Below, in pieces: positions 12,340-23,593 of a stretch of DNA of 64,000 nucleotides. The notes under the pieces are model-generated. The model searched no databases. It saw nothing but the letters and a program-made list of their open reading frames with translations, and had not been told where the DNA came from. Origin of the DNA: Hevea brasiliensis (taxonomy: Eukaryota > Streptophyta > Magnoliopsida > Malpighiales > Euphorbiaceae); NCBI RefSeq assembly GCF_030052815.1, contig NC_079507.1:51347571-51411570 (forward strand). Reading direction: 5' to 3'. Each line of letters begins with the position of its first letter. Within the stretch, counting starts at the first letter, position 1. The translations under genes and the position numbers were made by a program.

Positions 12340-12470
12340 CTTCGCATTGCAAGTATGAGAACCAAATACTTCTGGTAATTTTCTCTTTGATCACCAAAAG
12401 CAATGATGAACTTAGTAGTCTTCAAGATTGGGCTTGCAATCTCTGAAAAATCCCTGAAGTCCTCTTCTCC
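12340..12470 (-). pseudogene. Orphan exon-like segment, function unknown
   Basis: On the minus strand a 131-bp open segment is bounded by an acceptor-like CGACAG and a donor-like AG|GTATC. It reads GEEDFRDFSEIASPILKT, then about 25 more residues including FGDQRENYQKYLVL. Composition and GC content stand out from the AT-rich flanks and look like real protein, but I do not recognise the family and find no partner exons. Probably a remnant of a minus-strand gene whose promoter may lie near 12950-13040. Confidence 0.35.
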
Positions 12471-12961
12471 CTGTCGCACGCACAACTGCAGGCACTGTTT
12501 TACGTATTTCGGTTGATCTTTCTTACTTTCATCAACACTAATTTTATGGGTTTAAATCTCAATTATAATTTTTTATATTTTAAAATAATATTAATTTTAC
12601 CATCTGATGAACATATTCAGTATAAATGGGATTAATTCTGATTTATTGAATTATGATTAATTTTGATTCATTGTTTTTTTTAATAATAAATAATAATGAG
12701 TCTTAGCAAATATATTAAATTGGTATATGATGTGAGGATATATTTCTAAAAATATTTATAAAAAAATTAATTGTATTGTTTGCAAATTAGCACAAATTAT
12801 AATTAAAAAAAATGATAAAAAAAGGAAAGAAATCTGGACTGAGAAGTGCGGAGGCGACAGCCGACAGCATTATTGGAACCAAAGTAAATGAGCGGATTCA
12901 AAATACGGAGGAGAGAAGTGCTGATGGCGTGGACTTTCTAGAAGATAACAAATCAGTTCCA

Positions 12962-13038
12962 TGACGTCCTCACCATAACCTCTGCATTTGTACACATGGA
13001 ATCCTTCCACGCACCAGCCTCAACTTGCCCCACGTGGC
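12962..13038. promoter_or_regulatory. ACGT-element cluster (TGACGTC plus G-box)
   Basis: A TGACGTC element at 12962-12968 and CCACGTGGC around 13030-13038 lie 70 bp apart in an unusually GC-rich patch. Both are classic plant bZIP sites. No intact gene is adjacent; the orphan exon at 12340-12470 is on the side a minus-strand promoter would serve. Confidence 0.4.
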
Positions 13039-13039
13039 T

Positions 13040-14359
13040 TTTGGTGTCTCTTTTTTATTGGATTCGATTACGAAATTAATATTATTAATAAATTTAAAAA
13101 AAAAAAACTTTGTTAAAATTTGAACCAAAATACCTTAATTTTGGTTTTTTTAATTTTATTTAAGATCACTTGAATGTAAAAGATAAAACATTTGCCGTTA
13201 GAGATGATAATGAATAAATAATTAAATTTAGAATGAGTTTAAAGTAAAAAAATAATATTCGTAATAAATTTAAATTAAATTTATGTTAGGTATTAGTTAT
13301 TTAAATTTATTTATATAATTAATTAATTATAAAATATATTTTTTTATAATAATATTTATAAATTTTTATATATTATATTTTAAATAAATAAAATTAAAAT
13401 ATTTAATGAAATTATTAAATTTTTAAAACACAAATTATTAATAAAAAAGATTTTTATGTAGATACGTTCTAAGTTTTAAAATTTATTATATAAATCCTTT
13501 TATATATGTTTTAAATATGTTGGTTTTATTTTTTATTCATATTGTCATAATTTTTTAAAATAATCAATTAATATTGAGTTTGAATCGTATATTTGAATTT
13601 AAAATTTGAATTTTAAATATTATATTTGAAATTTATATAGTGTTTGCTATAAATAAATTTCATAAAATAAAATTTATTTACAAATCTAAAATTTTAATAT
13701 TTAGTCTAAATAAAAATTTATTTAAATTTCTTAATAATTAAGTATATGAAATTTATTGATAACTTCAAATCCATGATTTCAAATACAAGGTAAACTATTT
13801 ACCATAGTGAAAATTCTCTTTAAGGTATTTATTTATCATAATTATAAATTTAGAGTATTTAGTTAATATAATTAAAAGTTTGATAAAAAATTTAAATTTT
13901 CTAAATTAATTTCTCAATATGAAGATTAGAATTTATAATTTAAAATTAAAATGTTTCGCTATAATTATAAATAATAGCAAACATTTAGTTATTTACAGCC
14001 ACTTGCCCTTTATTTAATTATATTAATCTTTTTTTATAAAATTGGATAAGGAGATCATATGCTAAGTTGACCTTTTTTTTGATAGGCTATGCTAAGTTGA
14101 CCTTGAGTCGGCATGTAAACACAATTGGTCGAGCTAAATATGAATAATTTTTTAGAAAACAAAATCAAGTCCACAACTAAGCTACGTTTTGTTAATTGAC
14201 GTATAAAATCAATGCTCCAGATGTACTGTATAATTAGTCAATACTTTCTGATATTTGTATTAATTAATTATAATTAAATATTTACATTTAAATTCATAAA
14301 TTTATTATATACACTTTAATTAATTTTATATAAGTCTTAATATAAATATTTATCCTTCA
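13040..14359. other. AT-rich interval, nothing recognised
   Basis: Very AT-rich, with a short direct repeat around 14058-14104 ('tatgctaagttgacctt' twice). No gene supported. Confidence 0.5.
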
Positions 14360-14890
14360 TAGGGATGGCAATGGGTAGAGTATCCGTGAAAATCACCATA
14401 CTTGAACATGAATCCGAACTCGATTAATATTATTAAAACTCAAACCTGTTCTAAATCCGTTTAAAATTTATTTTCAACTATCCGAACCTGTCCCAAATCC
14501 GATTACTATTATCCGAAAAAAACTCAAATCAGTTTAATTTTATATATTTTAATTAATATTTTTATATAAAAAATTATTTTAATTAATAATTTATATTTTA
14601 AAAATTTAATAATTTTATAAAATATTTAAATTCTATTTTATATAAAATAAAATATATAAAAATTTATAAATATTATTAATAAAAATATATATTTTATATT
14701 TGATTATGTAAACGGGTTCGAGTAACGAATACCCAACATATAAAACTTGAACCTGACACGAACCCGCTGCGGATATTATTTTTCAAACCCGAACCCGTTT
14801 TCAAACCCGTTTATGTTATACCCAAACCCGTCTTATTAGAGTTTGATCTGATTGAATACCTATAAAAAATTCAACCCATTGTCATCCCTA
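14360..14890. mobile_element. hAT-like non-autonomous element
   Basis: 531 bp bounded by TAGGGATGGCAATGGGT and its near inverse ACCCATTGTCATCCCTA. Sub-terminal 'aacccgaacccg' and 'cgaactcgatt' words are typical of the widespread TAGGGATGGCAA plant family usually classed as hAT. There is no transposase ORF. I could not see a matching 8-bp target duplication. Confidence 0.75.
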
Positions 14891-15611
14891 ATATATAGTT
14901 ATTAAACTCATTTTCATATGAAATCGAAATACATTAAATATACCCTATTTAGATGTGGACCTTCCATATATTTAAAATGGGTATGATTGCTTTAATTTGC
15001 TTGTGCATGGAGGGATTTTTTCCTTCAAGGTTTAGTTTTAATTTTTATAGCAGCCATTTATAGTTTAATCGGAAAATTTTAGTCAGTTTAGCAGGCGCAG
15101 GCATCACTTAATTATCAGAAATTTCTAATCTAAGTCAAACCTTTGATGATACCAAGATTTTTAGGACTGCTTAATTAATCTAAATTTTTTAATTAACTTA
15201 TCTCTTTTTAATATTTTAATTTTTAATATAAGATATTATGTTTTTTTTTTTAAATATGTAATTGTCTACATTTTGACTGATATCGTATTCAAATAAAACT
15301 CTCTTAACAATAATACTTTTAGGATTAGAATCTTAACTTTATGAATAAAATTTACAGATATAACATATTATGTTGTTACATTCTTAGAAAGAGGTAATTA
15401 ATAATTATTTAAAAATATAAATTTATTTAGTTTTTAATAGATATATAATTATTTAAAATTTTAATATTAATTTAAATTATATTTAATATAATTAATTAAA
15501 AATTTTAATATTAATAACATTATTTTATTAATGTATCGTGCAAGTTATGCAATTAACGCTCCTGATTAAGGGACAGCGAAGCCCAAAAAAATCTATATTA
15601 AAATTTGAACC
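14891..15611. other. Intergenic, nothing recognised
   Basis: AT-rich; its last bases carry the poly-T terminator of the minus-strand tRNA gene. Confidence 0.5.
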
Positions 15612-15685
15612 TGGCGTCGCCCGGACTCGAACCGGAGACCTTCAGTGTGTTAGACTGACGTGATAACCAACTACACCACGACACC
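15612..15685 (-). tRNA. tRNA-Val (anticodon AAC)
   Basis: 74 nt on the minus strand fold as a full cloverleaf. The acceptor GGTGTCG pairs with CGACGCC (one G-T pair), the anticodon stem TCAGT/ACTGA encloses loop CTAACAC (anticodon AAC), and the T arm is TCCGG-TTCGAGT-CCGGG. The B box GGTTCGAGTCC is intact and no CCA is encoded, as expected for a nuclear gene. T-runs just downstream on the minus strand (near 15597-15601 and 15583-15590) would terminate Pol III. There is no intron. It looks functional. Confidence 0.95.
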
Positions 15686-16129
15686 CCGTTGAGTGTCTTA
15701 GTTTTCAAAACTTACTTAAGACGTTAACTCTCTCTTTTTGTCTCTGCATAAAAATGCGTTCCATGGTTTTCCCAAGCGAGATCAGAGTCGCTCTCTACGT
15801 TTCCTGGATGATTATTTCAATTTCTTTGGGAACTTTTAATTTTCATGTAAACTTTTCCTTTTAAAAAAATTGTTTCACCTTCACTAAAAGTTAAGAGAAT
15901 ATTAATGGGATTTAACTTAATGATATTAAAATCGTTTCACTCTTAAGAATATGAGTTTTTAAATTCAAATTTAAATCGGATCAATTATATAAAAAAAAAA
16001 TAAAAAACAGTGAAATTACAATGTATTTTGTGGTGGAGATTATATGACATTGAAAATATAAAATATTTTTTAAAAATTAAAATTGGGATTTTTTTAGAAT
16101 AAAGTATATTTTAATACAATATATTTTTA
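15686..16129. other. Intergenic, nothing recognised
   Basis: The 5' flank of the tRNA gene followed by AT-rich sequence; no ORF supported. Confidence 0.5.
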
Positions 16130-16494
16130 CATTTTTAGCATTGAGGACATATATTTTATTTTGTTATAATTAAGGACATGAACTTTGATTTCATTTGCAT
16201 CATAAGAACAAAATGCTACGATGTGTTAAATGATGCTGATATGGAGTCATGCATAATGTTGCATGTCGATGTGGCACTCATGTATAACATGGCACTGACA
16301 TTGCATCATTTATGATATAGTGATGACATCAATGCCACGCCAACTATTTTAATTTTATGATTCATTTGTCACCAAAATATGTGAAAGTATATGTTCTAAA
16401 TTATAATAAATAAATAATTAAAATTCAAACTTTAAATGTTAAAAGCACAAAAATTTCAAAAATACATAAAAAAAGGAAAGAGAGAGGGGATAAT

Positions 16495-16525
<31 letters not shown>

Positions 16526-17055
16526 GGGGGGGGGGGGAGAGGGAGAGATGAAGAGAAAGGCATGGGTTTTTATTTTGTATTATATAACATGAATTTAATT
16601 AATAAAATAAAGATCAAATAAAAATAAGGATCTCATTTCTATTGGAGAGGGAGTTAATAATTTTGTTTTAAGGATTTTTGTTAACAAAAAAAACCTAAAC
16701 AAATGAATTTAGTAGAATATTTGATTTTTTTTATATTATCTCTCCCATATCGATTTTATTTGATTTTTTCATGTACTTTTAAAATTTTTATGCTTTTAAA
16801 GTTTGAATTTCATTTTTATTTTTTTATAACTTAGGACATGTAATTTTTTTGCATTGACAAAATAAATGACGACATAAAAATTACTAATGTGGCATTAACG
16901 TCAACACATCACATTAGAACCACATCATACAATATGTCACATCATCACAACGTCATATATAAGGGCCACATTGGTTTGTCACAGGTATATAAAGTCAAAG
17001 TTTTTATTCTTAATTACAACGAATGCGAAAGTACAGGAAAAGGGTACTTTGTTGT
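16130..17055. mobile_element. Large foldback element with purine microsatellite in the loop
   Basis: Arms of roughly 300-350 bp pair imperfectly. 'aaattcaaactttaaatgttaaaagcac' near 16422-16449 is matched by the inverse of 16790-16815, and 'tgttataattaaggacatgaactttg' by the inverse of 16997-17030. The arms also share many GATGTGGCA/CACATCAT-type words. The loop (about 16490-16750) contains (GA)n and poly-G. This is a foldback or MITE-like element without coding capacity. Confidence 0.6.
16495..16537 (+). repeat. (GA)n and poly-G tract
   Basis: (GA)12 at about 16495-16518, then a G-run of 14 at 16524-16537. Confidence 0.95.
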
Positions 17056-17275
17056 TTTTTTTTTTAACACTTTTACTTCCTGTGCATACATAAACACATT
17101 TTTTTTGTCATTATTGGAAACACTCCATTTTGCATTGCATTGCACAATACAACTATACAATAGGACCAAATAATTAAGGACATGATGCTTAATTAATTAA
17201 TTAAAATAATCCAACCACCTAATCTTCACTACTGCTAGCTCGGTAATGGCTGTAATGCTCTGAACTGAACCAGCT

Positions 17276-17277
<2 letters not shown>

Positions 17278-17320
<43 letters not shown>
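17278..17320 (+). repeat. (CT)n microsatellite
   Basis: About 21 CT units. If the solo LTR at 17492 is removed, this lies about 170 bp before the RRA start codon, where plant 5' leaders often carry CT runs. Confidence 0.95.
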
Positions 17321-17323
<3 letters not shown>

Positions 17324-17491
17324 CCACAACCAGCAACTAGATTGACTTCGAAGTTAACCAAATGTGTATTTTTATGTATGCAAAAATCCATTAGACTTAG
17401 TAAACACAACAATAGAGAGACATAATTTTGTTTCTTCACATTTAAGGAAGGAACATAAAGATGATTGGGTGCAGAGAGTTTCCTTTAATGA

Positions 17492-20400
17492 TGTAACACC
17501 CCTATATGCATAGTCCTGTGCAAATTATTGTTCCGGTAACCGGTGTCGGTCTGGACAATTAAGAGGATTAGAATCATATTTAAGTCACCTAGAAAAGCCC
17601 TGAACAGAAATTAGTAGTGATTATCAGAAGGTTAAATAAAGATCAGAAAAATAGAACATCAAAGGTTAAATGAGCAGGGGGACACAGCGATGGGTGACCG
17701 CACCAAGAAGTGACTATGAGATCAGTCAAAACCCTAAATTTATACGGGGCATTGTGACACCGCAGGCCTAAGAAAAATTGCGAAGCTAAGGGAAATGTGA
17801 AAATCACAGGAAAAGGTAGAGAACCAGATCAAATAATTAGATCAGGGTTCCAGAAGAAACACAGTATTATTGGCAAACCGGATTAGACCGGTGATGGGCA
17901 AATTGGTCAATTCACCCCTAGAGGTGACTCATGACCTAACTGTCCAATAAAATCTGAGAAATGAAAATTTTGAAATATAGAATTAAATTTAAGAAGTATG
18001 GAGAAAAAGAAAGGAAAAGAAAAAGAAAAGAAAATAGGATTATTACATCATGGTGCCATCATCTACATGACCTCAAAATTAATTTCCCATTTGATTAAGA
18101 ATTTGACCAAGTCAATTTTAAGGATAAATACTCATAAAAAAAAATAAAAAATAAAAAGTTATCTTCAACCTTCCTAGCCGTCCCTCTCTCCTCTCCCAAT
18201 TCTCTCTCTAATTTTTTCCATGGAAGCTTATTACCAAGCTTTCTAAACCCAAATTAAGCCATAAATTCTTGGTGAAAAACAATAGAAACTTCAAATGGAA
18301 CCTCAAGGGGGAAATTAGAAGGTTAAGAATTGAAAGAAATTGAAGAAAAGATGGGATATAATTTTGCTCACAAGTAAGTTTTTCTTTCTACCTTTATTTG
18401 TTAAATTATATTTGAATTAAGGTAGTTAGTGAGGTTTAAAATGGTTAAATGGTGTAATTTAGAATGTGTTTGAATGGTGAGAAGTTAAGTCAAATTCGGA
18501 TTGGTGAGGGGTCACTACTGGACAACCTGACCTAGGTCCCTTTCAGGGACCAAAACTATAATTTTGCCACTCCAATTGGTGTGAGGCTAATTGGAGATGA
18601 AAATAGACACATAATGACACATTTTTCATTTAGAAACCATGCCTAGAAAGTGACTCTAAGTTAGTGAACAATTAGGTCAAACCCGGAATTGGTACACTGC
18701 CACTGTACAAAAATGACCAAATGAACAGTCATTTGCCCATAACTTGGTCTAGGAAGGTCCAAATGACTTGATTTTTGTGGCATTGGAAAGGTATGACATA
18801 ACACTACAACTTTTATGGAGAACACCAACTCAAATTCTGCCCATAACCAAGTTGAATTGTCACCCAAATTTGGGTCACTAAAACTGCCAGAACCAGAAAT
18901 TGCCCAGAATTTCTGGGTTTGAACCAATCCGGCCAGCCTTAGAAAAATAGGCATAACTTGATCTACAAAACTCCAAATGGAGTGATTCAAAAAGGGACTT
19001 AAAGCTAAGACAATAAGGAACAACTTTAATGAGGGACATTTAGCCAAATTTCTACAGTAACCAGACCAATGGAACAGAAGAAAATAGTAACCTAAAACTG
19101 AAAATTTACAATTTCTCTTAGAAGACTTAAAAATTGAATTGGCAATCAATGCCAATAAAATTAACACCCAAAATGTGATATATGAGTGCAATTAGAATTA
19201 ATAAACTTATTAAGTATGAAAAAGTCAATATTTTGACTTGAATAGTGCTATGAATAATACCACTATACACAAAAATGTGAAAGACCCGAAATTATAAACC
19301 ATAATAGGTATGATAAGTCTGCAAAGAAATTGTTGGAATTTAAGTATTAGAAATGGATATTAAAGCACTTTAAATTTATGTGTTTCAGTTAAAAAGGAAA
19401 TTTTCGAAGGAGAAACGAAAGGTGGAGTAAATTAGTCAACAGAGAGGTTTGTGCACAGCTAGTTTTACATTGTTAAAGTTTTGCATATTTTATTTGGTTA
19501 AAGGATTTTAGTTTCTTTATGTATTATGTTTACCAATTATTGAATTTATTTCAATAATTATTGAAATGTGTTATGGTATAAATGAGTTTAGTTATGGGCA
19601 AATGATTAAGTTATGATTTTATTTTTGATATGGATTGAATGAATCCAGTTTCAGAAATTTGTGATTGAAATGGGATTTGCATGGGAAAAAAAATACAAAT
19701 TGATTTTTTGAATTGTGATGGGCATAAAAATTATTGGATATTGGAATTGACATTGAATTAAATAGTGTTGTGATTTATGCTCACAAAAAGGACAAAGAGA
19801 TTCATTATATTATTTTATATCTCACTATAGATGCTTGACTAGGTTATTACCCGTCTCTTTCATTTGTTGAGGAGACAATGGAGTTAGCTTTGTTTTGATT
19901 ACTATGGTACGTGCACAGGCTTAAATTCTCCTCCTATTAAAGGTTAGATCTAAGTTTTTCATTTCCCCTTTTGGAAGTTGCATTATTGTGGTGTATACTG
20001 TGCACCATGATTCGACCTCCCCGACCATAGGGGGTTAGAATCCGATTCGATCTCCCTGACCATAGGGAGTTAAAATCGCCTCGAAGATGGCCCTTACGGA
20101 TTAGTCTTGCATAGTTAGTGAGATGAAGAATGGGTTTTGAATAGTAAGAATTATGATTTCAAATGGGAGTTATGCATAATTGATTTTATTAAAATTAAGA
20201 TTTGTTTCCATAAATTATTGGAATTACTTTAAATGTTTAGTTATGATTTGATAAATTGAAATTCTTGAGCAGAGTCTTTTTAACAAATGATTTATTTTAT
20301 TGGCAACGAATATTTTGATTTTTGGAATTTTGATTGAATTTCAAGATTTCCAAATTCTTTGCTAAAATTATGGCAAGGTATTGTATATTATATTTTAAAT

Positions 20401-21150
20401 TATAGTTGTGCACCACTGAGTTCACCACTCAGCGATAGCTTTGTATGTTGTCGCAGGTGAAAGTAAAGATAGAGCAGTCGAGTGAGATTTCCGGTAGCTA
20501 CGCCTTAAAGACTCATTGGGATTAGCTTCGGGTATATTAGAGGTATACTATTGTACATTAGAGTTTGATATATGCATATAATTATATGTATGTAAATTGT
20601 TTGAGCAGTTGTACAAAAACTCTTATAATATTATTTTGGTAAGTAATGAAATCAAATTATTGTAATCTTAATTTGAGAATTTCTTTACTTGTATATTGTT
20701 GTAATATTAATTTTATTATCCTAATGAGTATGATATTCAAATTTCCTCTTGAGTTTTGAACCCATGTATGGCTTGAAAATTGAATTAAGTTGATTGTGTT
20801 GAATTGGGATATGAAAATGATTTGTATTGGAGTTGTGGTTGAGAAAACATATTGGAAGTGTTTTCCTTTCAGGTTTGAAGAACTATTTTCTCAAAATACA
20901 GCCAGCACTCTATCGAAATTTGGAAAAATTTTCGCAACACCAGATTTTAATCAAGAATTTGATTTATGACTTAGTGTCAATTAAAGGTTTTTAATACTTG
21001 ATAAAAATTACCCACCAACTTAAAAATGAACAAAAATTGTTTTAAAATCTCTTGTAGTATATTTAATGGATTACCGGTAGGTGAAGTACGGTAATTCATT
21101 AGGTGTACTACGGGATGATGTTATGTCTTACGGAGGAGTAAGGTGTGACA
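17492..21150 (+). mobile_element. 3.66-kb solo LTR of a gypsy-type element
   Basis: Begins TGTAACACCCC and ends GGTGTGACA. The 5 bp AATGA directly precedes it (17487-17491) and directly follows it (21151-21155), giving a perfect target duplication. It is homologous, in opposite orientation, to 45093-49055. No gag or pol motif or internal primer site is present, so I read it as a solo LTR from recombination between two LTRs, although a large non-coding element is possible. LTRs this long occur in Tekay/Del-type chromoviruses (inference). Its insertion splits the start-codon region of the RRA pseudogene from its upstream sequence. Confidence 0.85.
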
Positions 21151-21151
21151 A

Positions 21152-21573
21152 ATGAGAGGCACCACCACCACGCAGTCATTGTGCAAATCGAGAGTCACAA
21201 TTGCATATGCCATTGGGATTTTCCTTAGATGCGTCTTTGCCTTCTTTCTCCCTCGTGGATTTTTCCCTTTCAATCCTCATTTCACTCTCGCCAACTCTCC
21301 AATTCCATTGCCCAAGTTCCTAATCCATTCTTCTCTTTTTGTTTTTGTGATTTTAATGATTATGAGCTTTATTTTTCTGAATGATTTGTTTGTTTGTTAT
21401 GGCATCCTACATATTTTTCTACTGAGACAATTTGTGCTGTTTGTTTAAAAAGTCTGAATTAGATTGAACCCATAATCCAAATTCCATGGATAATTGTGTT
21501 GTCATGGATTTCTTGTCTCGTAGATGATTTTTAGGTATCAACTCGAAATGGGAAGAAAAAATTATTATTATTC

Positions 21574-21624
<51 letters not shown>

Positions 21625-22679
21625 GTAATGTCTTTCTTGTGATATGTGGAGATTCTTTCATAATGTTAGTAATTTTGTCGTTAATTCTATACGTTTATCT
21701 ACTATTTAGCTTTTAGCTGATGATTTGGGGATAGTTTGTTGACCACAAATGAAAATTTTCCCATTTGTTTGTTATTAGGTGGTACCAACATCATGTGAAT
21801 CATCTAAGAGGTTGAACATGTTGAAAGCAGAGTTTGCAGCAACATCAGTGAAAAATGTTGAGTTAAAGAAACAAGTAAAGGAGCTAATTAAAAAACTTAG
21901 ATGGGCTGAATAGGGGAAAGATCAAGCACAGAAGCAAGTTGCAGTGTTGGATGAACAACATAAAGCTTTGCCTTTTGGCACTACTAATGATTTGAGAACA
22001 AATCCAACAGTCATCCCAGATGAATCTGTGAATCCAAGATTAGCAAATATGCTAGAGAAAGTTGTTGTCCAATGAGAAATTATAGTTGCTTTAGCAAATT
22101 CCAATGTGAAGGAAATGTTGGAGGTTTGGTTTAATAACATCAAGAAAGTATGTATACCTAATTATTTGGTTATTGCTTTGGATGATGAGATTGCCTATTT
22201 TTGTTAATCAAATGATGTTCCTATATATAAGAGAGATCTAGATGATGGGATTGATTTGATAGGAAAGACTAGAGGTAACAATGCTATTTCAAGATTGAAA
22301 TTTCATATCTTGTGAGAGTTCTTGCAGTTGAGATATAGTGTTCTTCTCTCAGATGTTGATATTATGTATTTGCAAAATACTTATGATTACCTTTATCGGG
22401 ATTCAGATGTGGAGTCCATGACTGATGGCCATAATAATTTAACAGCTTATGGTTATGATGATGTCTTTTATGAGCCTCCTATGGGTTGGGCTCGATATGC
22501 TCATATAATAAGGATATGGTTTTACAATTCTAGCTTTTTCTACCTTAGACCTACAATTCCTTTAATCAAACTTTTGGACTGTGTAGCCAATTGGCTTTCT
22601 CATGAGAAGGCTTGGGATCAAGCAGTTTTCAATGAGGAGCTCTTTTTCCTTTCACATCCTCGGTTCAATGGACTCATTT
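21152..22679 (+). pseudogene. RRA-type arabinosyltransferase (GT77) pseudogene, truncated
   Basis: Exon 1 (from 21152) encodes an N-terminal membrane anchor (SRVTIAYAIGIFLRCVFAFF). An intron with a TTA microsatellite ends at TTATTAG; exon 2 starts at 21779 with CESSKRLNMLK, then a coiled-coil-like stretch, [17 protein letters not shown] and the nucleotide-sugar transferase core [11 protein letters not shown] with its DxD. RRA1-3 proteins are Golgi enzymes that add arabinose to hydroxyproline-linked glycans of extensins. Stops lie in one frame at 21911, 22073, 22205 and 22313 with no frameshift, and the C-terminal part is lost where the Athila LTR begins. Keeping the intron shows it is not a retrocopy. 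XEG113, a related GT77, is less likely. Confidence 0.85.
21577..21624 (+). repeat. (TTA)n microsatellite
   Basis: About 15 units, inside the intron of the RRA pseudogene. Confidence 0.95.
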
Positions 22680-23460
22680 AATAATTTGATGTTTGGATTT
22701 ACTTTTATTGATTTTGAGTTGATACTTGAGAAAATGAGTGGCTAAATATTTTAGCTAGGGATTTGATGTAACTAGACTTGATTTAATCTCTAAATTTTGA
22801 TCTAATTTTCTTTACTTTACTAATAGCTGTTATTTTTTAGTTAATGCTTTTGAATATCTTGGCAAATACTTGAATGATTTTAGATTTATAATCTATGATT
22901 GGAAAACATAATTATGATTTTGATTTGCTAATAACTATCATAGATTTCAATTAAAAGTAGAAACTAAGATTGGGTCTATGGAGTTTTGTTGAAATAGTAT
23001 TTTTCTTAATGTTCTAATTAATTAAGTAATTATCTATTGGAAATAGCAGTTAATTCTTTAATTAGAAGGTTTGATAATGCTCGAAAGGGATTATTAAATG
23101 CTTTTAATTACTAACCCTTGCAAGAGTAGTTAAAATTGGTTATTAAATAAAATTAATTGAGATTAATTATTGGGTCAAGTGAAATCAATATCCCTAGCCA
23201 CTTTTAACTGGTTTAAAACTCAAGGTTTTCATTGCTTTTATTATTTAATTTCCAATTTTAGTTAATTTCATCCTTAATTTAATTTTAATTTCTTAAATTT
23301 AATCCTTAATTTAATTTTAATTTCGTAAATTTAATCCAATTCGATCATCTAGATATTAGTAAATTAACATAAATTTTGGTAATTAAAGACAATCCTTGTG
23401 GGAATGATATTCTACTCACTCTTTATTACTTGTATGATTCCGTGCACTTGCGAACGCGCA
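22680..23460 (+). repeat. Athila 5' LTR, truncated
   Basis: Aligns with 33468-34190 of the 3' LTR ('aatttgatgtttggattta', 'gagtggctaaatatttta', 'aaagacaatc/ttct', 'cgcgca' end) but lacks the first ~617 bp. The junction with the RRA pseudogene falls in a shared ACTCATTT. Confidence 0.85.
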
Positions 23461-23469
23461 TTAAGTTTT

Positions 23470-23482
23470 TGGCGCCGTTGCC
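23470..23482 (+). promoter_or_regulatory. Primer-binding site, tRNA-Asp type
   Basis: TGGCGCCGTTGCC is complementary to the 3' end of plant tRNA-Asp (ends GGCAACGGCGCCA). It lies 9 bp after the LTR end; similarity stops after 13 bases. Confidence 0.85.
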
Positions 23483-23593
23483 CAAGGATTGACAACTTTA
23501 ATATCAAAAGAGTTGATTTTATTGGTAATCTAGGCATTTTTATTTTGTTGAATTTAATTTTGTGTTTTTGCTTTGGTTATTTTCAAGTGGTTT

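Noticed and set aside
17278..17320. CT run considered as part of a CRISPR-like or regulatory array
   Set aside because: A plain dinucleotide microsatellite; no spacer structure exists anywhere in this eukaryotic window.
18661..19191. 176-residue minus-strand ORF
   Set aside because: It lies wholly inside the solo LTR, has no recognisable domain, and its homologous region in the other LTR copy does not preserve a similar frame.
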